A stretch of DNA of 64,000 nucleotides from Ahniella affigens (GCF_003015185.1 NZ_CP027860.1:1426001-1490000), one strand, 5' to 3'. Shown: positions 25,801 to 35,353, counted from the stretch's first letter. Numbers and translations: made by a program. The notes: generated from the sequence alone by a model not told the origin.

Positions 25801-28314
25801 GTGATGAGTGCAACGACAGGCCTGGACGCAACGTCGGATTCACAGCGCACTGGTGCGCGCCTGTGGCCCTGGCTGGGTGTTCTGGCCAGTGCGCTGCTAT
25901 TGCATCTGTATGCGCGTGGCGGCTGGTTTTGGCTGCTTGGCTTTGTGGTCTGGGTGCCATGGATCCTGAGTCTCGGGCGCCTGACCCGGTGGTCCCAGGT
26001 ATGTCTCAGTGGCGTGGCCATGGCGGTTGGTTACGCGCTTGCGGCCACGCACTGGTTTGCGCCTGCGTTTGGCGATTACGTTGGGATTCACCCAGCGATC
26101 GCGCTGCTGATCCTGATGGTACTGGCGCCGTTACTGCAGGCTCAGGTGCTGGTGTTCGTCCTGCTGCGCCATCGCTTTGTAAACCGAATGCCGTGGCTTC
26201 CGGCGGCACTGCTCTCGGCCTTGGCGTGGGTCGGCGCCGAGTGGCTTGTGCCAAAGCTGCTCGGCGATACGTTTGGCCATGGCTTGCAGGCGGCGTCATG
26301 GTTGCGTCAAGCCGCGGATTTGGCGGGCGTAAGTGGTTTGACCTTGATACTCGTGCTGATCAACCTCGCGATTGCAGAAGCGCTGAAACAAGTGCGTTCT
26401 GATCGGCGCCAAGCGCTGCAGGCTGTCAGCATCGCAGCGGTGATTGGCATCGTGTGGACGGGTTACGGTTATTGGCGCCTGCTTGAGGTGCGGAGCCTGC
26501 AAGCAATGCCGGCCCAATCGGTACGCGTTGGCTTGGTTCAGGCCAATATCACCAAGCTGGAAGCGATGCGGGCCGAACGCGGTGCGTATGCGGTGATTCG
26601 GCATCTGCTCGACACGCATTACGCCATGTCAGCGCATGCGGTGCAGCAGCAGGGCGCCGAGGCACTGCTTTGGTCCGAGACCATTTATCCGACCACATTT
26701 GGGAGCCCGAAGAGCGACGACGGCGCCGCGCTTGATCAGGAAATCATGCAGTTCGTCCGCGACGTGAATGTGCCGCTTGTGATGGGCACGTACGATCGTG
26801 ATGCGGCGGGCGAATACAATAGCGCGGCGTTTCTTGAGCCAGAGCGTGGTCTGCTTGGACACTACCGCAAGACCTATCCGTTTCCACTGACCGAGTACGT
26901 GCCAAGTTGGCTTGACGGCGAGCGCTTTCGGAAACTGCTGCCGTGGACTGGCAGCTGGCGCGAAGGCGACGGGGCCAGGGCGCTGCCGCTGCGCACGTCT
27001 GATGGCCGCGAGATCAATGTGGTGCCGCTGATCTGTCTTGATGATGTGCATCCGCAGTTGGCAATCGATGGCGCGCGCCTCGGTGCGCAGGCACTGATAG
27101 GGTTGTCGAACGACTCGTGGTTCACCGAGTATCGGCAAGGCGCGCGATTGCATCTCGCAGTCGCGAGCTTCCGCAGTGTCGAAACACGTCTGCCGCAATT
27201 GCGCGTGACGGCCAATGGTTACAGCGCAATCGTCGATGAGTCGGGCGAGATCATCGCGCAGACGGACATGGACCAGCAGGCTGTTTTGGTCGGCGAAGTG
27301 CCGATCCGCAGTCCCGAGCCAACGGTGATGGTGCGGTGGGGCGATTGGCTTGGTCGCGTGGCGGCATGGATCGTGGGTCTGACGCTGCTGGCGCCCGTGC
27401 TTGGCCGGATCCGGATGAGGCTCGATGCCTGGGCAGGGTCACCCAAGCATGAGTCGCCAATGGCCTGGTCAGCGACGGTGTACCTATTGCGCCCCAGCGC
27501 GCGAATATTGGTGCTCGTCTTGCATGCATGCGCCGCTTTGGGCTTGCTGTGGATCGCGATACGAATGCTGTGGACCGACGGTTTGCAGGTGAATACCTTG
27601 CATCAGGTTCATCTGTTTCTGGCCTCGGTTGCGGTGCCGATGTTGTTGGCGCACGGCATTTTGCTTTGGAACCGTTATCAGGCGCGCTTCGAGGGCGAGC
27701 AGCTATTGATGACGCGTGGTGCTACGCACATCGAAATTGAACCGAGCCGCATTCAGAGTCTGCAAGTGTTCCGGATGCCTCGGCCATACGCTGCGGTAGC
27801 GCTGACGTTCGATAGCGGCCAAGTCTGGTCACATCACATCTGCGTTCATGATCCCGTTGCGTTCAGCGAAGGCGTTCGCGCTCACGGCGGTGCCGCAAGT
27901 TGGCAATCCGATTCGATGCAACGGGCTGCCGAGCAAGCGTCACGGCGCGCTGGCAGTTGGCATCGCTGGCTCGATGCCCCTTGGTTGCAATACGGGCTAT
28001 GGCCCTTGCTGATGTCGTTGCCCGCGTTCCGTTTGAACCAAGTCATCACGTTCGGCGGCACCTTTGGGGAATGGCAAACGTTTGGTCCCGGCGCGTGGTT
28101 TCTCGGGCTGCTGATCTGGTGGGTGGCCTGGGCGATTGGAATCAGTCTGCTTGGCGGCGCGCTCCGAGGGTTCAGCGATGCGCTGACTTGGTTGCTGGGT
28201 CGGTGGCGATTGGCGGCCGCGCGCTCAGATGCAAACTTGATTCAATGGTTGCGGCGCGCGGTGTTTTATTTGGGTGTACCGATTTGGTTGGCCATTCGGG
28301 TTCTTGGTGCTTGA
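25801..28314 (+). CDS. Apolipoprotein N-acyltransferase-like protein with an extra C-terminal membrane domain
   Basis: GTG 25801 or ATG 25804 starts an 837-residue protein. Residues 20-225 form the hydrophobic N-terminal bundle of Lnt. The nitrilase-like domain carries the triad Glu293 ('LLWSETIYP'), Lys357 ('GHYRKTYPFPLTEYVP') and Cys412 ('PLICLDDVHP'), spaced as in E. coli Lnt (E267, K335, C387), and 'IGLSNDSWF' follows. Lnt normally ends near 510-550. Here about 285 residues follow, with four or more further membrane helices (about 565-585, 600-625, 720-740, 755-775) and a soluble beta-rich stretch (about 635-690) that could be PH-like. It may be Lnt or a paralog for a special substrate; this fusion is not a form I know. 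Confidence 0.78.
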   Translation: MMSATTGLDATSDSQRTGARLWPWLGVLASALLLHLYARGGWFWLLGFVVWVPWILSLGRLTRWSQVCLSGVAMAVGYALAATHWFAPAFGDYVGIHPAIALLILMVLAPLLQAQVLVFVLLRHRFVNRMPWLPAALLSALAWVGAEWLVPKLLGDTFGHGLQAASWLRQAADLAGVSGLTLILVLINLAIAEALKQVRSDRRQALQAVSIAAVIGIVWTGYGYWRLLEVRSLQAMPAQSVRVGLVQANITKLEAMRAERGAYAVIRHLLDTHYAMSAHAVQQQGAEALLWSETIYPTTFGSPKSDDGAALDQEIMQFVRDVNVPLVMGTYDRDAAGEYNSAAFLEPERGLLGHYRKTYPFPLTEYVPSWLDGERFRKLLPWTGSWREGDGARALPLRTSDGREINVVPLICLDDVHPQLAIDGARLGAQALIGLSNDSWFTEYRQGARLHLAVASFRSVETRLPQLRVTANGYSAIVDESGEIIAQTDMDQQAVLVGEVPIRSPEPTVMVRWGDWLGRVAAWIVGLTLLAPVLGRIRMRLDAWAGSPKHESPMAWSATVYLLRPSARILVLVLHACAALGLLWIAIRMLWTDGLQVNTLHQVHLFLASVAVPMLLAHGILLWNRYQARFEGEQLLMTRGATHIEIEPSRIQSLQVFRMPRPYAAVALTFDSGQVWSHHICVHDPVAFSEGVRAHGGAASWQSDSMQRAAEQASRRAGSWHRWLDAPWLQYGLWPLLMSLPAFRLNQVITFGGTFGEWQTFGPGAWFLGLLIWWVAWAIGISLLGGALRGFSDALTWLLGRWRLAAARSDANLIQWLRRAVFYLGVPIWLAIRVLGA

Positions 28315-28389
28315 CCGATTGGACATCGTTGGCGCTGTTGAAGTCTCGATCGTTCACGCAAGGAACTGGGCGCGATCGCGACTCTGGTT

Positions 28390-28483
28390 GCAAGTAGCCC
28401 CCCAGCTCTCCCCCGCGATCGCGGGGGAGCGAGTGCTCCCTCTCCCGCGCGAGTGGGAGAGGGCCGGGGAGAGGGCTACTTGC
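28390..28483. repeat. Small hairpin element with 11-bp terminal inverted repeats
   Basis: The ends GCAAGTAGCCC (28390-28400) and GGGCTACTTGC (28473-28483) are perfect inverted repeats. Inside are a 22-base perfect palindrome (28408-28429) and a 9-bp stem (28438-28446 with 28455-28463). The terminal sequence recurs in diverged form at 11845-11853 and 11886-11894. This fits a short non-autonomous, MITE- or REP-like element in the gap between two convergent genes, where it could also terminate transcription. Confidence 0.7.
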
Positions 28484-28555
28484 GACACGCTGCCGTTGTG
28501 ACCTGTTCGCGACTTGGATCGGCGCAAGCGGAATCATCACCAAGCCAGCGTCTGG

Positions 28556-30478
28556 TTACTCCGGTCTATTGCCCGACACTGGCGGCAACACTTGCTGCAC
28601 CATTGCTTCCAAGCGCGCCAATTGCTCACGTAAAGCCGCATTTTCGGCCTTGGCGGCAGCGACTTGTCGGCTCAAGCCTTGAATCGCCGCCAAGGCCACC
28701 CCGTCTGCATCGACCGTGTTGATCGTGGTGTCATTCTCGCCCAGGCCGAATGCGGCGCGGAAGTCTTGTGCCATCGGACCCAAATGACGCACGCCCGCTT
28801 CCTGTCCGATATAGCGCCACGCGCTGATGGGCATGGCGTTCAGTCGGTCGAGAATCAGTTCGGGATCAATGACCGCCACATCGGTCTTGACGGCACGATC
28901 AGACAACGATGCCCAGGAGCCGGATCCGACCGCCAGCGTCACGCCGACCGCTGCATTAGCGGGGTTGGAGCGAACGATGGTGCTGCCATCACCGTTCAAA
29001 CTTAGGTGCTCGAAGAACGCACCGGCGTTGTTCCTGTGGGCAATCCGGAAGTTCGCATCATTGGTGCCGGCGCCACCAATGCCGGCGCCGAGTTCGATGC
29101 GCTCGCCAGTGTTCGGATTCGGTACGGGATTCGGAATCAGACCGACCTCCACAAACCCTGTGTCCGGTGGATTGCCGTAGACATTGAACTCAAAGCCGCC
29201 ATTGGCGTTCGGGGGTGTCCCGTTGATTGCTGCGCCGCCACTGGCCCTGACCAGAAATTGATTCGCTCCGGTCGAAACAAAGTTGCTGGCTTGCGCGTCG
29301 GACCAGATGAACGTGCCTTCGTCGCCGTTGGCATCGGTTCCAGCAACCGCGCACGCCACATCGCCGACGCCATTTCCGGAGCGAACAATCGCGCGCGTGC
29401 CGGCGGCGAAAGAGGTGTCGCCACCCGCACAGTTGCTATTGCCGCCTGGCACGGCGCTTTCGACACCCGATGCGAGACCAAACGTACCGCCGGCGACGTT
29501 CGATCGCTCGCCCATTGCACGATTGTCTATGCCGCCGAGTACAGCGGAATAGTCTCCGCTGGCAATCACTTGATCGCCAGTCAATACCCCTGAGCGGAAT
29601 CCGCTTGCCTGATTGAGAAATCCGCCACCAATCACGCTGTGACTACCCGAGGCCGTGTTTCGCGACCCGCCTGCGATGGTTGCGTTGATGGCCGAGGCGG
29701 TGTTGTTGATGCCCCCTGCGATCGTCCCCTGCTGACCCATCACCGTATTGTTGTTGCCACCAGCAATGGTGCCGAACGTATTCGTCACGGAATTGGAACC
29801 GCCGCCACCGATGGCTCCATAAGTGGCGACCACCGAGTTGCCGCAAGGCTGATCCAGAAAGAGGCCACAGTTCGTTGCGGTACTGCCGCCACCGGCAATG
29901 GTCTGACTGCTATCGCCGAAAGTGTCCACGCCATTCGCACTCGATCCACCGATCACATTGTCCGGGAAGTCGTAGCGCATCACCTGGGCATTGCCGACCT
30001 TGAGGATCAGCTGTTCGCCGTCCGTCGTGCCGAGGAAATCCGTGGCGTCATTGGTGCCGGCGTTGCCTTGCGTATCCCAGCAGACGCTGCCAAGCGTGGA
30101 CTTCGGCTCAAAAACTTGTGGCTCGCCAACTTGCACGAAGCTGCCGCCGGTCGATGCGACTTCGGTTCGCAACCGAAGTTTGGTATATCGGGTCAAGTCC
30201 AAACCGAAATCCAGGTCGACCTGGAACTGCCCGGATTGGATCTGAACTGCAGAATAAGTCAACGGTGCGGCCAATTGCTTGTCACCGGACGCATCCAGCA
30301 GCGTCAGTCTCAAGTCATACGCACCTTGCGCCGGTCGCCCGCCATCGGTGAGGCTGCCGCGGTAGACATGGTTTCCTGCGGTCGCGGCGTTTGCGGCAAG
30401 GGTCAGCATGATGGCGGCGGCCAAGGCATGCATCGGGCGACCGCAGATGTTCCGGAATGGGGTAGTCAGCAAGCTCAT
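28556..30478 (-). CDS. YadA-head-like exported protein with C-terminal S74 intramolecular chaperone domain
   Basis: A 640-residue protein with a long signal peptide ('ALAAAIMLTLAANAATA', cleaved near residue 34). A carbohydrate-binding-like N-terminal domain is followed by about twelve 14-residue YadA-head repeats, with cores such as 'NTFGTIAGGNNNTVMG', 'ATIAGGSRNTASG' and 'SVIGGGFLNQASG'. The C-terminal 130 residues are a peptidase S74/endosialidase chaperone domain: 'LSDRAVKTDVAVID' carries the Ser-Lys dyad used for self-cleavage, then 'GVRHLGPMAQDFRAAFGLG' and 'VALAAIQGLSRQV', ending in a trimeric coiled coil ('AAAKAENAALREQLARLEAM'). Expected to fold as a trimer and shed its chaperone. 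No YadA membrane anchor is present. Confidence 0.85.
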   Translation of the reverse strand: MSLLTTPFRNICGRPMHALAAAIMLTLAANAATAGNHVYRGSLTDGGRPAQGAYDLRLTLLDASGDKQLAAPLTYSAVQIQSGQFQVDLDFGLDLTRYTKLRLRTEVASTGGSFVQVGEPQVFEPKSTLGSVCWDTQGNAGTNDATDFLGTTDGEQLILKVGNAQVMRYDFPDNVIGGSSANGVDTFGDSSQTIAGGGSTATNCGLFLDQPCGNSVVATYGAIGGGGSNSVTNTFGTIAGGNNNTVMGQQGTIAGGINNTASAINATIAGGSRNTASGSHSVIGGGFLNQASGFRSGVLTGDQVIASGDYSAVLGGIDNRAMGERSNVAGGTFGLASGVESAVPGGNSNCAGGDTSFAAGTRAIVRSGNGVGDVACAVAGTDANGDEGTFIWSDAQASNFVSTGANQFLVRASGGAAINGTPPNANGGFEFNVYGNPPDTGFVEVGLIPNPVPNPNTGERIELGAGIGGAGTNDANFRIAHRNNAGAFFEHLSLNGDGSTIVRSNPANAAVGVTLAVGSGSWASLSDRAVKTDVAVIDPELILDRLNAMPISAWRYIGQEAGVRHLGPMAQDFRAAFGLGENDTTINTVDADGVALAAIQGLSRQVAAAKAENAALREQLARLEAMVQQVLPPVSGNRPE

Positions 30479-30488
30479 GGGACGCTCC

Positions 30489-30830
30489 TCAGTTTTCGAA
30501 ACCGTTCAGAAAAATGCCATCGGCGCTGCTTCCGCACGCCGCGTTGATCGCTTTGTCGCTTGCTTGGGTGGCCACTCGGCCCGTCAGGCTGAAACGCGCA
30601 TCCCGACTCTTGGCTTGACCAGGCGTCACACGCGCCTCGATCTGAAACCGGCCGTCGGCACTTTCAGGTGCAGCGGGCTGAACGGTGGCGTTGAGTTCGA
30701 ATGGTCCGGCTGCAGTCGCCATCGTTGGCAACATCAGCGCGGCCACGATCAGGCTTGCCCGCATGGGCGCCGGCAACAGCCGGACCCAACCTCGGGTGCC
30801 TTGGTTGGAGGCAGGTCGAATCGGCAGCAT
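30489..30830 (-). CDS. Small exported protein ending in 'FLNGFEN'
   Basis: I choose ATG 30830 (minus strand), preceded by AAAGGAG at good spacing; this gives 113 residues. The signal peptide is '[18 protein letters not shown]' (about residues 23-40). The mature part is a short two-strand repeat, '[20 protein letters not shown]' then '[10 protein letters not shown]'. It ends '[13 protein letters not shown]', the same tail type as three larger exported proteins in this window. It lies 10 bases upstream of the YadA-head gene and is probably the first gene of that transcription unit. Confidence 0.75.
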   Translation of the reverse strand: MLPIRPASNQGTRGWVRLLPAPMRASLIVAALMLPTMATAAGPFELNATVQPAAPESADGRFQIEARVTPGQAKSRDARFSLTGRVATQASDKAINAACGSSADGIFLNGFEN

Positions 30831-30988
30831 GTATCGCTCCTTTCGCATTGGCCTCTGCCTATACGAAACCTTCGGGGCAATTGGGACATCGTTTTCGAAA
30901 TTCGGCCAAAAATGGCCGGAACGCGCCGATTTCGCCTCCCAATGCCGGCCCTGTCATAATCCCGCTTTCCTCTGGATCGGAGCGTTTC

Positions 30989-32659
30989 ATGAGCTTTTCC
31001 TCCCGTCGCGATGAGTCCCGCGTCATCCGCGCCCCGCGTGGCAACCAGCTGCATTGCAAGAACTGGCTCGCCGAAGCCGCGTATCGGATGATTCAGAACA
31101 ACCTGGATCCGGAAGTGGCCGAGGACCCGAAATCGCTGGTGGTCTACGGCGGCATTGGCCGCGCCGCCCGAGATTGGGCCAGTTTCGATGCGATTCTGAA
31201 AACGCTCCAGGAACTGAACGACGACGAGACGCTACTGATCCAGAGTGGTAAGCCAGTCGGCGTGTTCCCGTCCCATGCCGATGCGCCGCGCGTACTGCTG
31301 GCGAACTCGAATCTCGTTCCCGCCTGGGCGACTTGGGAGCATTTCAACGAGCTCGATCGGAAGGGGCTGATGATGTACGGCCAAATGACGGCCGGCTCTT
31401 GGATCTACATCGGGTCGCAAGGCATCGTGCAAGGCACGTACGAAACGTTTGTCGAGATGGGCCGCCAGCACTATGCCGGCAGTCTGCGCGGCAAGTGGAT
31501 TCTCACCGCGGGCCTCGGCGGCATGGGTGGCGCGCAGCCACTCGCGGCATCGCTCGCTGGGGCGTGCTCGCTGAACATCGAGTGTCAGCAAAGTCGCATC
31601 GATTTCCGGATCAAAACGCGCTATGTCGATGAGCAGGCCAAGGACCTCGACGACGCGCTCGCGCGGATCGCGCACTACACCGCGGCGGGTGAGGCGAAGT
31701 CGATTGCGTTGCTCGGCAATGCGGCCGAGATCCTGCCTGAAATGGTCCGACGCGGCGTGCGTCCAGATGCAGTCACCGACCAAACGTCGGCGCACGACCC
31801 GGTCAACGGCTATCTCCCGCTGGGTTGGACAGTTGAGCAATGGCTGGAACGGCGGGTGAGCGACCCTGTTGGCACGGCGCGCGCGGCGAAGCAGAGCATG
31901 CGTGTGCATGTCGAGGCGATGCTCGCGTTCCAGAAGATGGGCGCGCCCACGTTTGACTACGGCAACAACATCCGGCAAATGGCGAAGGATGAGGGTTTGA
32001 GCAATGCGTTCGACTTCCCGGGCTTCGTGCCGGCGTATGTGCGACCGTTGTTCTGTCGCGGCATTGGGCCGTTCCGTTGGGTCGCGCTGTCGGGCGATCC
32101 GGAAGATATTTTGAAGACGGACGCGAAGGTCAAAGAGCTGATTCCGGACGACCCGCATCTGCACAACTGGCTCGACATGGCCGAGCAGCGCATTGCGTTC
32201 CAGGGCTTGCCAGCGCGCATTTGCTGGGTGGGGCTCGGGCAGCGGCATCGATTGGCGCTCGCGTTCAACGAGATGGTTCGAAATGGTGAGCTGAAGGCGC
32301 CGATTGTCATCGGCCGCGATCATTTGGATTCTGGTTCGGTGGCATCACCGAATCGCGAAACTGAAGCCATGAAGGATGGCTCAGACGCCGTGTCCGATTG
32401 GCCGCTGCTGAATGCGATGCTCAATGTTGCCGGTGGCGCGACATGGGTGAGTCTCCATCACGGCGGTGGCGTTGGCATGGGCTACTCGCAGCACTCTGGT
32501 GTGGTCATTGTCTGTGATGGCACCGAGGCGGCTGATCGCCGACTGGCCCGCGTGCTGTGGAACGACCCGGGAACGGGTGTGATGCGTCATGCGGATGCAG
32601 GCTACGAGATTGCGCAGCAATGCGCGCGCGAGCAAGGCCTGAATCTGCCAATGCTCTGA
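30989..32659 (+). CDS. hutU: Urocanate hydratase
   Basis: Converts urocanate to imidazolone propionate in histidine degradation, using NAD as an electrophile. ATG 30989 after CGGAG gives 556 residues, the normal length; the frame is open upstream but that part is not conserved. Hallmarks: '[16 protein letters not shown]', '[14 protein letters not shown]', '[19 protein letters not shown]', '[13 protein letters not shown]', and the active-site region '[20 protein letters not shown]'. No hutH, hutI or hutC is in the window, so the pathway is split or incomplete here. It is transcribed divergently from the small 'FLNGFEN' gene across a 158-base spacer. Confidence 0.97.
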   Translation: MSFSSRRDESRVIRAPRGNQLHCKNWLAEAAYRMIQNNLDPEVAEDPKSLVVYGGIGRAARDWASFDAILKTLQELNDDETLLIQSGKPVGVFPSHADAPRVLLANSNLVPAWATWEHFNELDRKGLMMYGQMTAGSWIYIGSQGIVQGTYETFVEMGRQHYAGSLRGKWILTAGLGGMGGAQPLAASLAGACSLNIECQQSRIDFRIKTRYVDEQAKDLDDALARIAHYTAAGEAKSIALLGNAAEILPEMVRRGVRPDAVTDQTSAHDPVNGYLPLGWTVEQWLERRVSDPVGTARAAKQSMRVHVEAMLAFQKMGAPTFDYGNNIRQMAKDEGLSNAFDFPGFVPAYVRPLFCRGIGPFRWVALSGDPEDILKTDAKVKELIPDDPHLHNWLDMAEQRIAFQGLPARICWVGLGQRHRLALAFNEMVRNGELKAPIVIGRDHLDSGSVASPNRETEAMKDGSDAVSDWPLLNAMLNVAGGATWVSLHHGGGVGMGYSQHSGVVIVCDGTEAADRRLARVLWNDPGTGVMRHADAGYEIAQQCAREQGLNLPML

Positions 32660-32681
32660 CCGGAACGGACAACAATTCTCC

Positions 32682-33752
32682 ATGCGCAACAGGCTTTGGT
32701 TGTTCATTGTGCTCGCCGTCGCACTGTGCGCAGTGCTGGCGGTTCTGGTGCTGGCGCTGGCGCCGGGAACACCGCTTGGGGCCATGCGCTCGCCATCGGC
32801 CGAGCAGTTGGCCGTGGCGGCATTCCCGGAACAAGGTGTCGAGGAGACGCTGCCAGCCGACGCCGTGGTTTCGGCGATCGAACCGACGGTCAGTCAGGAG
32901 TCGCCTGCGATCGCTGCAATCGAGCCGGCGACGCGATTCGACCCGAGTGCCTGGCCGCCGCTGCCGCCGGTCACGGAGCCGCTGGCAGACGTCTGGCCGA
33001 CGCTCAAAGATCGCGCTGATCAGGGCGATCACCAGGCCGCCTGTCGGCTTGCACTGGAGCTTCGCGCCTGTTTCGACATTGACCGGCGACTGCAGATTGT
33101 TGGCGAGATCGTCGAGGACCGGACGAAGAGCCAGACGGGTGATGTCGCGGCGACGCTGTCGCATGCAGAGAGCCTGCTTGGGCAGTCAGAGCGTTGCGCA
33201 CAAATCCCTGAGAGCGACCGCCATGACTGGCGTTACATCCGCCAAGCGGCGCGAGCTGGCAACGTTGCTGCGATGGAAACATTTGCGCTTGAACATTGGC
33301 TGCCCGTTTATGACCGACGTGTCCCGGTGGCCGAGCTGAAACAGATATTGCGTGAACGCGACGCGCTGCTGATCGCAGCGATGAAGGCGGGCTCCCTGGT
33401 GGCGCGGAATGCCCTGGTGTCCCGACTCGGACCGAGCTACGGCGGCTTGGCGTTGGATCGGGATGCGGGTTTATCGGCAATTGAGCGAGAGCAAATGGTG
33501 GCAGCGCTTCGGCAATTGGATGAGGGCGGCCAGCGGAAGGGCTCAATCGACTCTGATCTGTTGACTGACCTTGAGCGGGCGCAGGTTGAGAAGATGGTCG
33601 CGCACATGCGCGAAGCGCAGCGGCGCAGTGCCATGAGCCGCGACACGAGTCACGTGCGGAGTCCTGACGAGTCGTGTGCAACCTCGTTCGTCGAGGCGCC
33701 AGATTTGTCGGTGCCGCTCGACTGGCGTCGTGAAATGGGGTTGCTGCAATGA
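32682..33752 (+). CDS. Unknown exported/anchored helical protein, tandem paralog A
   Basis: A 356-residue protein with an N-terminal hydrophobic helix (residues 3-26, 'LWLFIVLAVALCAVLAVLVL'), a Pro-rich linker, then an alpha-helical domain starting 'WPPLPPVTEPLADVWPTL' and 'DQGDHQAACRLALELRACF', which recalls Sel1-like helical repeats. The C-terminus has Cys residues. It overlaps the next gene (ATGA), which has the same architecture. Function unknown; hutU lies 22 bases upstream. Confidence 0.72.
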   Translation: MRNRLWLFIVLAVALCAVLAVLVLALAPGTPLGAMRSPSAEQLAVAAFPEQGVEETLPADAVVSAIEPTVSQESPAIAAIEPATRFDPSAWPPLPPVTEPLADVWPTLKDRADQGDHQAACRLALELRACFDIDRRLQIVGEIVEDRTKSQTGDVAATLSHAESLLGQSERCAQIPESDRHDWRYIRQAARAGNVAAMETFALEHWLPVYDRRVPVAELKQILRERDALLIAAMKAGSLVARNALVSRLGPSYGGLALDRDAGLSAIEREQMVAALRQLDEGGQRKGSIDSDLLTDLERAQVEKMVAHMREAQRRSAMSRDTSHVRSPDESCATSFVEAPDLSVPLDWRREMGLLQ

Positions 33753-34834
33753 AACGTCTGCTGCTGATCGTGCCAGCTGTCCTCGTCCTGCTTGTTGGCG
33801 CCGTGGTGCTATTGCCGCACTCCGCACAGATGCCAGAGGCGATGCGCGCCGAGGCCGCCCGGCCGGTCGAACGTGTCGTGGCGTCCAGTTTTTCGGCTGC
33901 TATCCCACCGAATGCTGAGCCCGCGATGGCGATGCGGGTCGTGCAACTTGCCGATGCAACCGACACTCCCTACAGCCCGGCACAATGGCCAGCGCTGCCG
34001 AGTCTCGATGCGCCTGTGTTGAGTCTGTTCGACACGCTGAAGGCGCGTGCGGAGCAGGGTGATGCCGGCGCGGCGTGTCGGCTCGTCATGGAACTGGAGC
34101 AGTGCCGGGAGCTTGAAGACATGCGGCTCACCATCGAGCGTGGCAGGGCGGATCAGATCATTGGACAGCTGGCGATGATCCGTTCGCTTGAGGCGCGGGC
34201 TGAGCGCGCCCGATTCTTGCTGAATCGTTGCTCGGGACTCGCCGACACGCACTATCGCGCGGCGTATGACATGACCAAACGGGCGGCGATTGCCGGGCAT
34301 CGGCCGTCACTGGCGCGCTACCTGAGCGGCGGCGTTTTCTCGCAGGATCTCGGCCTCAGTATCGACTTTCTCGAAGACTATCGAACGGAAGCGCCGCGCA
34401 TTCTGGAGGCGTCTGTGCAGCGTGGCAGTCTGCAGGCGCTGAGTATGCTCGCGAACGCGCCAGTCGGTAGCAATATCGCAATTCCCGACGCCGTTCGCGA
34501 CAATCCGGTCGAAGTCGCCAGCCTGAAATTGCTGTGGCAGCGCGTCATGCGCGAAATGCAGAACCAGTCAAACAGCGCCAAGCAACCGCCGTCGGACGAC
34601 GCATCATCACTGCTTTCGGACGTTGATCAGGCGGCGGCACAGTCGCTCGCAGCATCGCGCTACCAAGCGTGGTTTGTCGACAGCGGCGGTATGGAAGCAC
34701 TGCGCGAGTTCGCGCGGCGACCTATCAACCTGCACCAACAGCCGGACATGAACACGCAATGCACTGAGGGCTACGATCCGGCCCCCGTGTCGAAAGCCCC
34801 GATCGCCTGGGGCACAACGCCGAGCAGTCCATGA
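33749..34834 (+). CDS. Unknown exported/anchored helical protein, tandem paralog B
   Basis: A 361-residue protein with N-terminal helix 'LLLIVPAVLVLLVGAVVLL' and the same block order as its upstream neighbour: 'WPALPSLDAPVLSLFDTL', 'EQGDAGAACRLVMELEQC', then helical repeats and a C-terminal segment with one Cys ('NTQCTEGYDP'). The pair evidently arose by tandem duplication and then diverged strongly. It probably acts in the periplasm attached to the inner membrane. I know no assigned function. Confidence 0.72.
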   Translation: MKRLLLIVPAVLVLLVGAVVLLPHSAQMPEAMRAEAARPVERVVASSFSAAIPPNAEPAMAMRVVQLADATDTPYSPAQWPALPSLDAPVLSLFDTLKARAEQGDAGAACRLVMELEQCRELEDMRLTIERGRADQIIGQLAMIRSLEARAERARFLLNRCSGLADTHYRAAYDMTKRAAIAGHRPSLARYLSGGVFSQDLGLSIDFLEDYRTEAPRILEASVQRGSLQALSMLANAPVGSNIAIPDAVRDNPVEVASLKLLWQRVMREMQNQSNSAKQPPSDDASSLLSDVDQAAAQSLAASRYQAWFVDSGGMEALREFARRPINLHQQPDMNTQCTEGYDPAPVSKAPIAWGTTPSSP

Positions 34835-34894
34835 ACAATTGGTTCAGGCAGTATTTGGCAAGATGATCGTCACCATCGGAATGAGGAGCACATC

Positions 34895-35203
34895 ATGAAG
34901 CGGATTCTGGTTCTTGGATTGGTCGCCACGCTCGGCGCTTGCACGTGGGTCAAGATGGATCAGGGCGCTGACCAAGTACGTGTCGCCGAAGGTTCCGATT
35001 TGTCTGCCTGCGAGAACAAGGGCACCGTGACGGCATCGGTGCGCGCCAAGGTGGGCTTTTACGAGCGCAACGACATGAAGGTCGAAGACGAATTGGAAAC
35101 GATGGCACGCAACTCGGCCGTTGATGCCGGCGCCGACACGATTCAGGCCCTGGGCGACGTGGCCGACGGCGAACAAAAGTTCGGAATGTTTCGCTGCCGC
35201 TGA
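34895..35203 (+). CDS. DUF4156-family lipoprotein
   Basis: A 102-residue lipoprotein precursor with lipobox 'LGAC' (Cys16) and DUF4156 features: 'LSACENKGTVTASV', 'ERNDMKVEDELETMARNSA' and 'AGADTIQALGDV'. The conserved Cys pair (in 'LSACEN' and the terminal 'FRCR') could form a disulfide. ATG 34895 follows 'GAGGAGCACATC'. Family function is unknown to me, though it is related to RcsF-like small envelope lipoproteins. Confidence 0.85.
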   Translation: MKRILVLGLVATLGACTWVKMDQGADQVRVAEGSDLSACENKGTVTASVRAKVGFYERNDMKVEDELETMARNSAVDAGADTIQALGDVADGEQKFGMFRCR

Positions 35204-35224
35204 TTCCGGTCGCGTGACGCAAAG

Positions 35225-35284
35225 GCAGACCCCGCGTCTGCACAATCCACCATCACCCGTAGGGGCAGACCTCTGTGTCTGCCC
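35225..35284. repeat. Paired GCAGAC/GTCTGC hairpins
   Basis: Two similar hairpins, GCAGAC-CCCGC-GTCTGC (35225-35241) and GGGCAGAC-CTCTGT-GTCTGCCC (35263-35284), lie between the convergent lipoprotein and glycosyltransferase genes. They may work as a bidirectional terminator; the 'GGGGCAGACCT..GTCTGCCC' form also looks like a dispersed repeat. Confidence 0.6.
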
Positions 35285-35353
35285 TGGTAGGGCGACCCCT
35301 CCGTCCGTTCGTGCGGCCCCAGGTTTGTCGACGCGCGTTGCGTTCGCCGCAAC

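Noticed and set aside
31232-32323. 363-codon open frame on the minus strand
   Set aside because: It is antisense to hutU.
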